DNA of 21,729 bases from UBA2658 sp964617335 (GTDB lineage: Bacteria; Bacillota; Clostridia; Oscillospirales; Oscillospiraceae). Both the position numbers and the translations under genes were made by a program. A model generated the notes under the pieces. The model did not search any database. It had not been told where the DNA came from and saw only the letters and a program-made list of their open reading frames with translations. The DNA is taken from positions 1-21,729 of the forward strand of contig CAZTXG010000029.1 of assembly GCA_964617335.1 (NCBI GenBank), in the 5' to 3' direction. Positions 1 to 6,988 of the stretch are shown one piece after another; position 1 is the first letter of the stretch, and every line of letters begins with the position of its first letter.

Positions 1-11
1 GAGCTAAAGGA

Positions 12-38
12 GTTATTATATTGTTTGTATATAATAAC
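12..38. repeat. AT-rich inverted repeat at window start
   Basis: A perfect 9-bp inverted repeat, GTTATTATA (12-20) and TATAATAAC (30-38), is separated by 9 bases. It could be an operator, or the end of an upstream transcript whose gene lies outside the window. No T-run follows it. A second, looser dyad follows: TTGACA at 53-58 faces TGTCAA at 74-79, with another TTGACA at 93-98. Function unknown. Confidence 0.3.
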
Positions 39-133
39 AAATAAAACCTTTGTTGACAATTAATTTTAATATATGTCAAAAAAACATTAAATTTGACATT
101 CTTGTATAAATAAAATTAAACTCATAGATTTTC

Positions 134-162
134 TTGATTTTTCATGCCTTTTGGTGTATTGT
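134..162 (+). promoter_or_regulatory. weak candidate sigma-A promoter for the flippase cluster
   Basis: TTGATT (134-139) and TATTGT (157-162) are separated by 17 bases. This would start a transcript near 169, about 200 nt ahead of the flippase start. The match to consensus is only partial. A stand-alone extended -10 (TG-G-TATAAT, 305-313) nearer the gene is an alternative. Confidence 0.3.
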
Positions 163-185
163 AATACGACTTGTCACGAAAAGAG

Positions 186-352
186 GCGGCAGGAAAGCAA
201 ATGCACTGACTTTGCCGCATATATAGTATAATATCCGCTCCGCATCCGCTTCGCAGATATCATACGGATTTGATGGCATATACCACGGGAGCACTTCGTG
301 CCTGTGGTATAATAAACCTCAAAGCATTTTAATAAAACTTATGCGGCTTTTT
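186..352 (+). promoter_or_regulatory. candidate structured 5' leader of the flippase gene, with alternative pairings
   Basis: GCCGCATA (214-221) is perfectly complementary to TATGCGGC (340-347), and the second arm is followed at once by five T residues. The same GCCGC can instead pair with GCGGC at 186-190, with AAAG (194-197) and CTTT (210-213) extending that stem. The two pairings exclude each other, as in attenuators and riboswitch expression platforms. Inside the long stem lie a hairpin at 279-311 and a weaker one at 231-260. I recognise no known riboswitch consensus. The structure is an inference from complementarity alone. Confidence 0.35.
279..311 (+). promoter_or_regulatory. hairpin ahead of the flippase gene
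   Basis: TATACCAC (279-286) pairs with GTGGTATA (304-311). The stem continues inward through one G-T and one G-C pair, skips a GA bulge, and ends with GCAC/GTGC around a TTC loop. The right arm overlaps the extended -10 sequence TGGTATAAT (305-313). The element may therefore act as a DNA dyad or as RNA structure. No T-run follows, so it is not a simple terminator. Confidence 0.45.
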
Positions 353-372
353 ATAAATTTTGGAGGTGCAAA

Positions 373-2010
373 ATGCCGGCATCAAAAAACCAAAACTACC
401 TTCACGGCGCTGTTATACTAACGGCTGCTGTGGTGATAATAAAAATCCTTGGGGCCATCTACAAAATCCCCATGGGAAACATCCTGACAGACGAGGGATT
501 TGCCCATTTTAACGTTGCGTACAACCTATATAATGTGCTGCTGACCCTATCGACAGCGGGACTTCCCATTGCTCTGGCAAAACTTATTTCCGAGGCAAAC
601 AGCCTTAATAAGCCCCTGCAAATTAAAAGAACCTTTAAGGTGGCCATGACGGCCTTTGTCGCTCTTGGCATTGCGGGAACTGTGGTTATGTTAATATTCC
701 CCACAGAGCTTGCGGCTTTCATGATGGATGTGGAGGCAAGCCAAAGTGTTTTTGCTATGGCTCCGGCTGTTATCCTTGTCTGTGTTATGTCAGCCTTCAG
801 AGGCTATACTCAAGGGCTATCTGATATGCGCCCAACCTCCATATCCCAAATTATTGAAGTGGCAGTTAAAGTGGTCTTCGGTCTTGCTGTTGTCCTAATC
901 CTTCAAAACAGGGGGGCGAGCCTTCCCATGCTGTCAGCAGGAGCCATTTCCGGTGTGGCGGTTGGCTCTCTTGCCGCCTGTGTCTATATGGGTCTTGCGG
1001 CTAAAAAGCGCATGAAGGCCGAAGCCGCCCATGTAAACGAGCTTCTTCCGGAAGGGGGAGATATTTCCGACAGTAAGAAAGTCATATTAAAAAGACTTGT
1101 AAAAATAGGTGTGCCCATTGCTCTGGGTTCAAGCGTACTTAGCATCATAACCCTTGTTAATACAAAGCTTATCTTAGGCCAGCTTCAAAACTCCGCCGGC
1201 TTTTCTTATGATGAGGCTAAGGTGCTGTTTGGTGTGTATTCAAAGGCCCTTACCTTATATAATCTCCCCGCCGCCCTCATTACACCTCTTACCATAAGCA
1301 TTGTTCCTGCCATAGCGGGCTTTCTGGCAAAAAAACATTTTTCTGAAGCTAAAAATGTTATAGAGTCCTCTCTTCGCATTTCAACCATAATAGCTCTTCC
1401 CATGGCCATAGGTCTAAGTGTTCTATCTTCTCCCATTATGGACGCCTTGTATTACGGCAGCGCCGGACAGGGGGCAGACCTTCTTGCCATTATGGGCATA
1501 GCCTCATTTTTTGTCTGCCTGTCTCTTATGACCACAGCGATATTACAGGCAGGGGGCAGGGAAAGACTGCCTATGTATACCATGCTCATCGGCGGAAGCC
1601 TCAATATTGTATTAAACTGGCTCCTTGTTGGCAATCCTAATATAAATATCTACGGCGCTCCCATAGGCACTTTAATCTGCTATGTGGTTATGGGCGGCTT
1701 AAACCTATGGTTTGTTATAAAAAAACTTCCCGAGCGCCCCAGCCTTGGAAAAATATTTGCAAAGCCCCTTATAAACTGCCTTGCTATGGGGGCCGCCGCT
1801 TGGCTTATATATCCCGCCGCCTTGGAACTTATGGGTGCCGGAGCCCAGCCGGATAGATTTAGCGTTTTGCTGGCACTGGGGGCTGCCGTTGCGGTTGCCG
1901 CCTTGTGTTATATTGTACTTACAATAGCGACAAAGGCCATTACCATGGATGATATGCTTTTGATACCAAAGGGAGAAAAGCTTGCCAAGCTTTTTCATGT
2001 GAAAAAATAG
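373..2010 (+). CDS. SpoVB/YabM-like polysaccharide/lipid flippase (MATE-MVF superfamily)
   Basis: A 545-residue polytopic membrane protein of the polysaccharide biosynthesis / SpoVB family, the superfamily that includes lipid II flippases. About 12-14 hydrophobic segments run from residue 10 to 530. The N-terminal ILGAIYKIPMGNIL stretch and the 'AFRGYTQGLSDMRPTSISQIIE' type region (written here only as a family cue, about residues 140-165) are typical of SpoVB homologues. A GGAGG lies 7 nt before the ATG. It stands ahead of mazG, HU and rqcP, the same order as B. subtilis yabM-yabN-yabO. The likely role is moving a lipid-linked cell-wall or spore-cortex precursor across the membrane. The exact substrate cannot be read from sequence, and a sporulation role is not implied because paralogues serve other envelope tasks. 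Confidence 0.9.
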   Translation: MPASKNQNYLHGAVILTAAVVIIKILGAIYKIPMGNILTDEGFAHFNVAYNLYNVLLTLSTAGLPIALAKLISEANSLNKPLQIKRTFKVAMTAFVALGIAGTVVMLIFPTELAAFMMDVEASQSVFAMAPAVILVCVMSAFRGYTQGLSDMRPTSISQIIEVAVKVVFGLAVVLILQNRGASLPMLSAGAISGVAVGSLAACVYMGLAAKKRMKAEAAHVNELLPEGGDISDSKKVILKRLVKIGVPIALGSSVLSIITLVNTKLILGQLQNSAGFSYDEAKVLFGVYSKALTLYNLPAALITPLTISIVPAIAGFLAKKHFSEAKNVIESSLRISTIIALPMAIGLSVLSSPIMDALYYGSAGQGADLLAIMGIASFFVCLSLMTTAILQAGGRERLPMYTMLIGGSLNIVLNWLLVGNPNINIYGAPIGTLICYVVMGGLNLWFVIKKLPERPSLGKIFAKPLINCLAMGAAAWLIYPAALELMGAGAQPDRFSVLLALGAAVAVAALCYIVLTIATKAITMDDMLLIPKGEKLAKLFHVKK

Positions 2011-2155
2011 CTTTAGGCAAAGAGGGGTAAAATATGCGCCATCAGCGATAAAAGCAACAAAAACCTTTGAATGTCAAGAGATTTCAGATATATGCACAGA
2101 TATAAGCTATGCATTTTATAAGATTGTCTAAAGATAAAAATCAACTTGCGGAAGG

Positions 2156-2974
2156 ATGAAAAATGTGGTAGATTTTGAATATAAATCCGTATATGATGTT
2201 AGCGATTTTCGCAAAATAATAGAGATATTGCGCTCCCCGGGGGGCTGCCCCTGGGACATGGAGCAAACTCACGAGAGCATCCGCCGCAATCTTTTGGAAG
2301 AGGCCTATGAGGTTTGCGAGGCCATAGACGAAAAGAACCCCGAACACCTTAAGGAGGAACTGGGCGACCTTATGATGCAGGTCATTTTCCACTCTCACAT
2401 TGAGGAGGAAAAAGGAAGCTTCAATCTGGACGATGTTGCGGATACCGCTGTCAAAAAGCTGATTTTCCGTCATCCCCATGTGTTTGGAGATACCAATGTT
2501 TCGGGCAGTCAGCAGGTTCTGCAAAATTGGGACGAGCTTAAAAAACGTGAAAAGGCTCAAACCACCGTCACAAAAACCATGGTTGACGTGGCGGAAAGCC
2601 TGCCTTCTCTCTGGCGGGCGGAAAAAATACAAAAAAAGGCTCAAAAAGCCGGCTTTGACTGGCCGAATATTAGCGGAGCTATGGACAAGCTAAAAGAAGA
2701 GCTGTCGGAGCTTTACGAGGCTATAGACGAAGATAACTCAGAGGCCATAACTGAAGAACTGGGGGATTTACTTTTTGCTGCGGTCAATGCTGCCAGATTT
2801 TTAGATGTTGACCCCGAGCAGGCTCTCCATAGAAGCTGTGATAAATTTATCCGGCGCTTTAACTATATTGAAGACTCCGCAGAAAGAAAAGGCCTAAGTT
2901 TGGATAAAATGAACCTTGATGAGATGGAAGAGCTTTATCAGGAAGCTAAGGCCGTGCAAAACCCATTAAACTGA
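2156..2974 (+). CDS. mazG: MazG nucleoside triphosphate pyrophosphohydrolase
   Basis: A 272-residue all-alpha NTP pyrophosphohydrolase that converts NTPs or dNTPs to NMP and PPi, cleaning the nucleotide pool. It has two MazG domains. The first has GGCPWD at residues 29-34, the metal-binding EExxE at 48-52 and ExxD at 68-71. The second has EELSE at 181-185 and ELGD at 201-204. Length and layout match E. coli MazG (about 263 residues). B. subtilis YabN, which occupies the same position, carries an extra N-terminal tetrapyrrole-methylase domain that is absent here. The start is uncertain: GGAAGG directly abuts the ATG at 2156, but it sits 9 nt before an in-frame GTG at 2165, which may be the real start. 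About 145 bp separate it from the flippase gene. Confidence 0.93.
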   Translation: MKNVVDFEYKSVYDVSDFRKIIEILRSPGGCPWDMEQTHESIRRNLLEEAYEVCEAIDEKNPEHLKEELGDLMMQVIFHSHIEEEKGSFNLDDVADTAVKKLIFRHPHVFGDTNVSGSQQVLQNWDELKKREKAQTTVTKTMVDVAESLPSLWRAEKIQKKAQKAGFDWPNISGAMDKLKEELSELYEAIDEDNSEAITEELGDLLFAAVNAARFLDVDPEQALHRSCDKFIRRFNYIEDSAERKGLSLDKMNLDEMEELYQEAKAVQNPLN

Positions 2975-3061
2975 TTAGAATTTTTGCGTTTTAGCAAAAC
3001 TCTATATATTACCATGCTATTTATGAGAACAACTTTAAAAAGAATCAATTAGGAGGAAATT

Positions 3062-3337
3062 ATGAACAAAGCAGAGCTTATAGCCGAGGTGGCAGAAAAA
3101 ACCGGGTTGTCCAAGAAAGATTGCGAGCGTGCAGTTAAGGCAATGCTTCAAACTATCAGCGAAACTATAGAAACAGGTGAGAAGGTTCAGCTTGTTGGCT
3201 TTGGTGTTTTTGATGTTAAAATGAGAGAGGCCCGAATTGGCCGCAACCCCAAAACCAAGGAAGAAATCCAGATTCCTGCTTCCCGTGTTCCTGTTTTCAA
3301 GGCAGGAAAGGCCCTTAAGGACTCTGTAGACAGATAG
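3062..3337 (+). CDS. hup: HU family DNA-binding protein
   Basis: A 91-residue histone-like nucleoid protein that binds and bends DNA as a dimer. It begins MNKAELI, has the conserved GFG turn before the beta arm, and carries the HU signature GRNPKT in the arm that enters the minor groove. The C-terminal PVFKAGKALKDSV helix is typical. Length is normal for HU (about 90). A strong AGGAGG lies 5 nt before the ATG. It sits between mazG and rqcP, as in many Clostridia. A short hairpin (TTTTGC/GCAAAA, 2982-2999) lies in the gap upstream. Two terminator-like hairpins follow the gene. Confidence 0.96.
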   Translation: MNKAELIAEVAEKTGLSKKDCERAVKAMLQTISETIETGEKVQLVGFGVFDVKMREARIGRNPKTKEEIQIPASRVPVFKAGKALKDSVDR

Positions 3338-3376
3338 TAATATTTTATAATAAAAAATCTTAACCGTCAAAAGCTT

Positions 3377-3409
3377 TGCCTTTCTATAAACATCTAAAGG
3401 CAGGTTTTT
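3377..3409 (+). terminator. possible terminator after HU
   Basis: TGCCTTT (3377-3383) and AAAGGCA (3396-3402) form a 7-bp stem with a 12-nt loop, followed by GG and five T residues. It is weaker than the next hairpin at 3451-3480. Confidence 0.4.
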
Positions 3410-3450
3410 GGGATGGTTTCTGGTTTCATCATTTGTCAGCTTATATAGCA

Positions 3451-3480
3451 AAAAGGCACGGGCAGCTTGTCCGTGCCTTT
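3451..3480 (+). terminator. intrinsic terminator after HU
   Basis: AAAGGCACGG (3452-3461) and CCGTGCCTTT (3471-3480) form a perfect 10-bp stem with a 9-nt loop. An A-tract precedes it, and the T-tract is short. It likely ends the HU transcript and would isolate HU from rqcP. Confidence 0.65.
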
Positions 3481-3518
3481 AGCCTAGCCAATATAATCCG
3501 ATTATATTGGCTAGGCTA
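3480..3518. repeat. perfect 18-bp inverted repeat just ahead of rqcP
   Basis: The arms 3480-3497 and 3501-3518 are exact reverse complements around a 3-base CCG centre. The outer part is GC-rich (TAGCCTAGCC) and the inner part AT-rich (AATATAAT). It shares base 3480 with the preceding terminator and ends about 5 nt before the rqcP AAAGGAG. As RNA it would form an almost loopless hairpin right before the ribosome binding site; as DNA it could be an operator. Neither arm is followed by a T-run. Confidence 0.8.
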
Positions 3519-3536
3519 GCGTAGAAAGGAGAAAAT

Positions 3537-3779
3537 ATGCGACTGGACAAATATTTAAAGGTTACTCGGCTTATAAAGCGGCGAACGGTGGCCAATGAGG
3601 CCTGCGACGGGGAAAGGGTTCTAGTGAACGGCCGTGTCGCAAAGGCATCTTATAATGTAAAGATTGGTGATATTATTGAAATCAACTTTGGTCAGCGAAG
3701 CATCAAGGTTGAAGTAATGGCTATTGCCGAGTCGGTGGCCAAAAGTGACGCACCGGCAATGTACCGTGAAATTCCCTAG
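3537..3779 (+). CDS. rqcP: RqcP/YabO, S4-domain ribosome quality control factor
   Basis: An 80-residue protein consisting of one S4 RNA-binding domain. It begins MRLDKYLKVTRLIKRR, with the conserved VLVNGR turn near residue 30 and KIGDIIEI near residue 43. In Bacillus, RqcP binds the obstructed 50S subunit with RqcH and tRNA and supports addition of C-terminal alanine tails to stalled chains. AAAGGAG lies 6 nt upstream of the ATG. Its position after mazG and HU matches the yab cluster of Firmicutes, but the usual followers yabP, yabQ and divIC are absent; a strong terminator and a gene-free stretch follow instead. The 18-bp hairpin directly upstream suggests control separate from HU. Confidence 0.93.
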   Translation: MRLDKYLKVTRLIKRRTVANEACDGERVLVNGRVAKASYNVKIGDIIEINFGQRSIKVEVMAIAESVAKSDAPAMYREIP

Positions 3780-3793
3780 AAACCCTTATATGC

Positions 3794-3834
3794 AAGCTGC
3801 CTTTGGAGAAGTTTTCCGAAGGCGCTTTTCTTTT
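3794..3834 (+). terminator. intrinsic terminator after rqcP
   Basis: AAGC (3794-3797) pairs with GCTT (3824-3827), and GCCTTTGGA (3799-3807) pairs with TCCGAAGGC (3815-3823) with one G-T pair. T3798 is bulged. The stem is followed by TTCTTTT. This clearly closes the rqcP transcript. Confidence 0.8.
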
Positions 3835-4220
3835 GCCCTTAATAAGAGCGAGTCACAAAAATCCGCATTTGTCAAGCCTCTTTTTTGTGTCCCGACATAA
3901 GATAAGGCTGTATTTTTACATACAGGAAATGCCATATATGAATAAACAAAAGAATGTGAATCTGAAGGAATGTTGAAAACCCTGTTGAAAGTGTTCAAAA
4001 CCCTTTGAATTTACTAGAAATCTGGATACATTTACCTTTGGCAGAATATTCAACCGCCGTGAATATAGTTGACTTTAAGCATTTAAATAAAAAAAGAACG
4101 GTGCAAAAAACGGTATGATGAAATCTTTTCTTCATAAGACAAGTCCTGAATAAAAAAAGCTTTAATGCCATATATATTAGCGAACCCTATTTGGGGACAA
4201 AGCTGCTTTGGAGGGCGAAA
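3835..4220. other. gene-free stretch with small repeats and dyads
   Basis: No credible gene is seen on either strand. Contents: CACAAAAA (3854-3861) facing TTTTTGTG (3881-3888); a dyad CTGTAT-N6-ATACAG at 3908-3925; three near-identical 9-mers, TGTTGAAAA (3971), TGTTGAAAG (3983) and TGTTCAAAA (3992); a dyad ATATTCA-N7-TGAATAT at 4046-4066; and an 11-bp direct repeat ATGCCATATAT at 3929-3939 and 4165-4175. The stretch is AT-rich and probably carries the carboxypeptidase promoter, although I found no well-spaced -35/-10 pair. An antisense ORF at 3786-3998 does not look coding. Confidence 0.5.
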
Positions 4221-5363
4221 ATGAGAAAATTTATTATCATACTTTTGATATTAGCCGCTTTAACCGGCTCGGCCGGAGCAATTGAGGTGCTGGATGAATC
4301 GGCTCTTTCTATACCTGCGCCTTCCGCTATTTTGATGGAAAAGATAAGCGGGCAGGTCATCTATGAAAAAGACGCCCACACCCAAAGGGCTCCGGCAAGT
4401 GTAACTAAGGTTATGAGCTTACTTTTGGTGATGGAGGAAATTGAAGCCGGCAGGCTTTCTGAGGATGATATTGTAATATGCTCTGCCTTTGCCGCCTCAA
4501 TGGGCGGAAGCCAGATTTGGCTTGAGGAAGGGGAAAAGATGAGTGTCCATGATATGCTAAAGGCTGTTTGCGTCGTTTCGGCAAACGACTGCACAGTTGC
4601 CTTGGCAGAACATATTTCAGGCTCGGAGGAAGGCTTTGTCCGCCGCATGAACGAAAGGGCAAACGAGCTTGGCATGGAAAACACTCACTTCACCGACTGT
4701 ACAGGGCTTACAGATGATTCGGAGCATTTTACCACCGCCTATGATATTGCTCTTATGTCAAGGGAGCTTATAATGCATGAGAGGATTAAAGATTTTTCAA
4801 CTATATGGATGGACAGCCTGAGGGAAGGTAAATCAGAGCTTACAAATACAAATAAGCTGGTGCGGTTTTACGAGGGGACAACAGGACTTAAAACAGGCTT
4901 TACCACCCGTGCTATGTACTGCCTAACATCCACTGCCATGAGAAACAACACAGAGTATATTGCTGTGGTTATGTACTGCCAAAGCTCTACAGACCGCTTT
5001 GAAAGCGCCAAGGCACTTTTAAACTTTGCCTTTGCAAACTATGCTGTCTGCCCCTTAAGAAGTCCCCAGGCTCTGCCTCCTGTGCCCGTGAAGCTTGGGC
5101 TAAGTGCAAGCGTACAGCCGGAATATTCGGGGAAAGAGGGTATGCTGATAGAAAAGGCAAGGCTTCAAGAGCTAAACTATGAGTTCCTTTTGCCGGAAAG
5201 CGTGGCCGCACCGGTGACAAAGGGGGATAAACTTGGAGAGATGATTGTTAGTTCCGGTGAAAACGAGCTTGCCAGAGTGGAGCTTTTTGCCGGTGATACT
5301 GTGGAAAAACTGACTGTATTTAAAATATACGGCAGGATGCTTTCAAGGCTTTTTGGAGGCTAA
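4221..5363 (+). CDS. D-alanyl-D-alanine carboxypeptidase (peptidase S11, DacF-like)
   Basis: A 380-residue penicillin-binding protein that trims the terminal D-Ala from peptidoglycan stem peptides outside the membrane. A signal peptide covers residues 1-20 (MRKFIIILLILAALTGSAGA). The active-site motifs are SVTK at 60-63 (nucleophile Ser60, Lys63), SAN at 120-122 and KTG at 224-226. The remaining C-terminal part fits the PBP5 C-terminal beta domain, and the ending KIYGRMLSRLF may be the membrane-anchoring amphipathic helix. The reading frame opens at a TTG at 4191, but the ATG at 4221 has GGAGGG 5 nt upstream and starts the signal peptide exactly, so I use it. Family assignment is firm; whether it is the sporulation DacF or the vegetative DacA type is not. 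Confidence 0.93.
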   Translation: MRKFIIILLILAALTGSAGAIEVLDESALSIPAPSAILMEKISGQVIYEKDAHTQRAPASVTKVMSLLLVMEEIEAGRLSEDDIVICSAFAASMGGSQIWLEEGEKMSVHDMLKAVCVVSANDCTVALAEHISGSEEGFVRRMNERANELGMENTHFTDCTGLTDDSEHFTTAYDIALMSRELIMHERIKDFSTIWMDSLREGKSELTNTNKLVRFYEGTTGLKTGFTTRAMYCLTSTAMRNNTEYIAVVMYCQSSTDRFESAKALLNFAFANYAVCPLRSPQALPPVPVKLGLSASVQPEYSGKEGMLIEKARLQELNYEFLLPESVAAPVTKGDKLGEMIVSSGENELARVELFAGDTVEKLTVFKIYGRMLSRLFGG

Positions 5364-5440
5364 ACTACCACTTTTATGGAAAATACGCGAAGATTTGAGT
5401 ATGTCTATCCCACATTTGCTTAAAAACAGATATAATTTAC

Positions 5441-5469
5441 TTGTAAAATGAAAGAGTTTGTATTAAAAT
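5441..5469 (+). promoter_or_regulatory. candidate sigma-A promoter for pgi
   Basis: TTGTAA (5441-5446) and TAAAAT (5464-5469) are separated by 17 bases, which predicts a transcript start near 5476. A small hairpin CCCG-N7-CGGG (5487-5501) falls in the resulting leader. A perfect TATAAT at 5431-5436 has no partner -35. Confidence 0.5.
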
Positions 5470-5533
5470 ATTAGAGAGTATTTCCACCCGATATATACGG
5501 GAGAAAAAGCATTGTGAAAGAAGGACAGGGCAG

Positions 5534-6814
5534 ATGGTAAAGGTTGATTTAACCGGAGCAAAAGATTTCTTTGATCAGGTAGGGCCGGATTTTTCTAAAA
5601 TTTCCGATGCCCACAGAACCCTGTTCGAAGGCAGCGGTGCAGGCGGTGAATTCACCGGCTGGATTTCTCTGCCGGAAAAAGTCCTGTATGATGAGTTAAA
5701 GCAAATACAGGCGGCCTCTTCCCGCATACGCTCAAATTCCCAGGTCCTTGTAGTTATCGGCATAGGCGGCTCATATCTTGGTGCTAGGGCGGCTATAGAG
5801 TTTTTGCGCTCGCCCAACTATAATCTTATTAAAAAAGACACGCCGGACATCTTTTTTGTGGGCAACAGCCTTTCCTCGGCAGCTATAACAGAAACCATAG
5901 AGCTTATAGGGGACAGGGATTTTTCGATAAATATTATTTCAAAATCCGGAGGCACCTTAGAACCGGCTCTTGGTTTTCGTGTTTTCAAGACCATGCTTGA
6001 AAAGAAATACGGCTCTGCTGCAAAAAAACGCATATATGCAACAACAGACGCAAACAGGGGCCTGCTTCATGATATGGCTGTTTCCGAAGGCTGGGAGCGC
6101 TTTGTAGTGCCCGATGATGTTGGCGGCAGGTTCTCTGTTTTATCCGCTGTGGGGCTTTTACCCATGGCTGTGGCAGGCATAGACATTGAAAAACTTTTGC
6201 GCTGCGCCGCTGATGATATGCGAGAACTGGGGCTATGCTCCGGAGAGAACCCTGCCTGGCAGTATGCCGGAGCAAGGCAGCACCTTTATATACGTGGAAA
6301 AACCACAGAGGTTTTGGCCTGCTATGAGCCATCCTTCCGTTTTATGGCCGAATGGTGGAAGCAGCTTTTCGGGGAAAGTGAGGGAAAAAACGGAGTGGGA
6401 ATTTTCCCTGCCTATCTGGAATACCCTGCGGACTTGCATTCTATGGGTCAATATGTCCAAGACGGGCCCAGAAGACTTTTTGAAACTGTCTGTCTTTTTG
6501 ATGAGCCTAATGAGAGCATCAAAATACCCTTCGAGCTGGGCGACAGAGACGGGCTTAATTATCTTGCAGGCAAGGATTTTGATGCTGTTTCAAAAGTTGT
6601 ATCCAAGGCCGTTTCGGAAGCTCATATAAAAGGCGATGTGCCGAACATCCTTATTTCGGTTCCAAAACGTGATGAGGAAGGGCTTTCAAAGCTTATCTGC
6701 TTCTTCCAGGTAAGCTGCGGTCTGTCTGCTTATGCTATGGGGGTAAACCCCTTTAATCAGCCTGGTGTTGAAGAATATAAAAGCGGAATGTTCCGGATGC
6801 TGGGGAGAAGCTGA
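5534..6814 (+). CDS. pgi: glucose-6-phosphate isomerase
   Basis: A 426-residue cytoplasmic glycolytic enzyme that interconverts glucose 6-phosphate and fructose 6-phosphate. The sugar-phosphate binding SIS folds show as GGSYLGARA (near residue 78) and SKSGGTLEP (near 138). Both family signatures are present: DDVGGRFSVLS in the middle, and the C-terminal NPFNQPGVEEYK with the catalytic lysine. GEGKNG-like and HSMGQYVQDG regions match the family. It is slightly shorter than the usual 430-450 residues of Firmicute Pgi, but no core motif is missing. AAGGA lies 8 nt before the ATG. It appears to be a single-gene unit. Confidence 0.96.
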   Translation: MVKVDLTGAKDFFDQVGPDFSKISDAHRTLFEGSGAGGEFTGWISLPEKVLYDELKQIQAASSRIRSNSQVLVVIGIGGSYLGARAAIEFLRSPNYNLIKKDTPDIFFVGNSLSSAAITETIELIGDRDFSINIISKSGGTLEPALGFRVFKTMLEKKYGSAAKKRIYATTDANRGLLHDMAVSEGWERFVVPDDVGGRFSVLSAVGLLPMAVAGIDIEKLLRCAADDMRELGLCSGENPAWQYAGARQHLYIRGKTTEVLACYEPSFRFMAEWWKQLFGESEGKNGVGIFPAYLEYPADLHSMGQYVQDGPRRLFETVCLFDEPNESIKIPFELGDRDGLNYLAGKDFDAVSKVVSKAVSEAHIKGDVPNILISVPKRDEEGLSKLICFFQVSCGLSAYAMGVNPFNQPGVEEYKSGMFRMLGRS

Positions 6815-6868
6815 TTTAAAAATTAGCCCTGTCTGCCTATCTGATTTTCTCAAAACTTCGGCCTAAAG

Positions 6869-6895
6869 GTTTATTTGAATTAAAAATTCATAAAC
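6869..6895. repeat. AT-rich dyad between pgi and the P-loop gene
   Basis: GTTTAT (6869-6874) and GAATT (6877-6881) pair with AATTC (6885-6889) and ATAAAC (6890-6895), leaving TT bulged and AAA as the loop. It lies 7 bp upstream of the promoter at 6902. It may be the end of the pgi transcript or an operator; no T-run follows. Confidence 0.35.
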
Positions 6896-6901
6896 TAACC
6901 G

Positions 6902-6930
6902 TTGATGACGGGGATAATTTATGTTATCAT
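6902..6930 (+). promoter_or_regulatory. extended -10 promoter for the small P-loop gene
   Basis: TTGATG (6902-6907) and TATCAT (6925-6930) are separated by 17 bases, and TGT at 6922-6924 supplies an extended -10. The predicted start is near 6937. A GC-rich hairpin (GGG-A-GCC, loop CTA, GGC-CCC; 6947-6962) lies in the short leader, about 12 nt before the ribosome binding site. Confidence 0.6.
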
Positions 6931-6988
6931 AAACACATGAAGCGAGGGGAGCCCTAGGCCCCAATAAACAACAAGGAGTGTGTTTAAA

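Noticed and set aside
2034..2051. Five-codon ORF after the flippase gene with AGAGGGG upstream
   Set aside because: It is too short to judge, is followed by no attenuator-like structure, and the RBS match is likely to be chance.
3908..3925. LexA (SOS) box of the E. coli type
   Set aside because: The half sites CTGT and ACAG are 10 bases apart instead of 8, and Firmicute LexA uses a different sequence.
3786..3998. 70-codon ORF on the - strand in the gap after rqcP
   Set aside because: It overlaps the rqcP terminator, has no ribosome binding site at its start, and its composition shows no recognisable domain.
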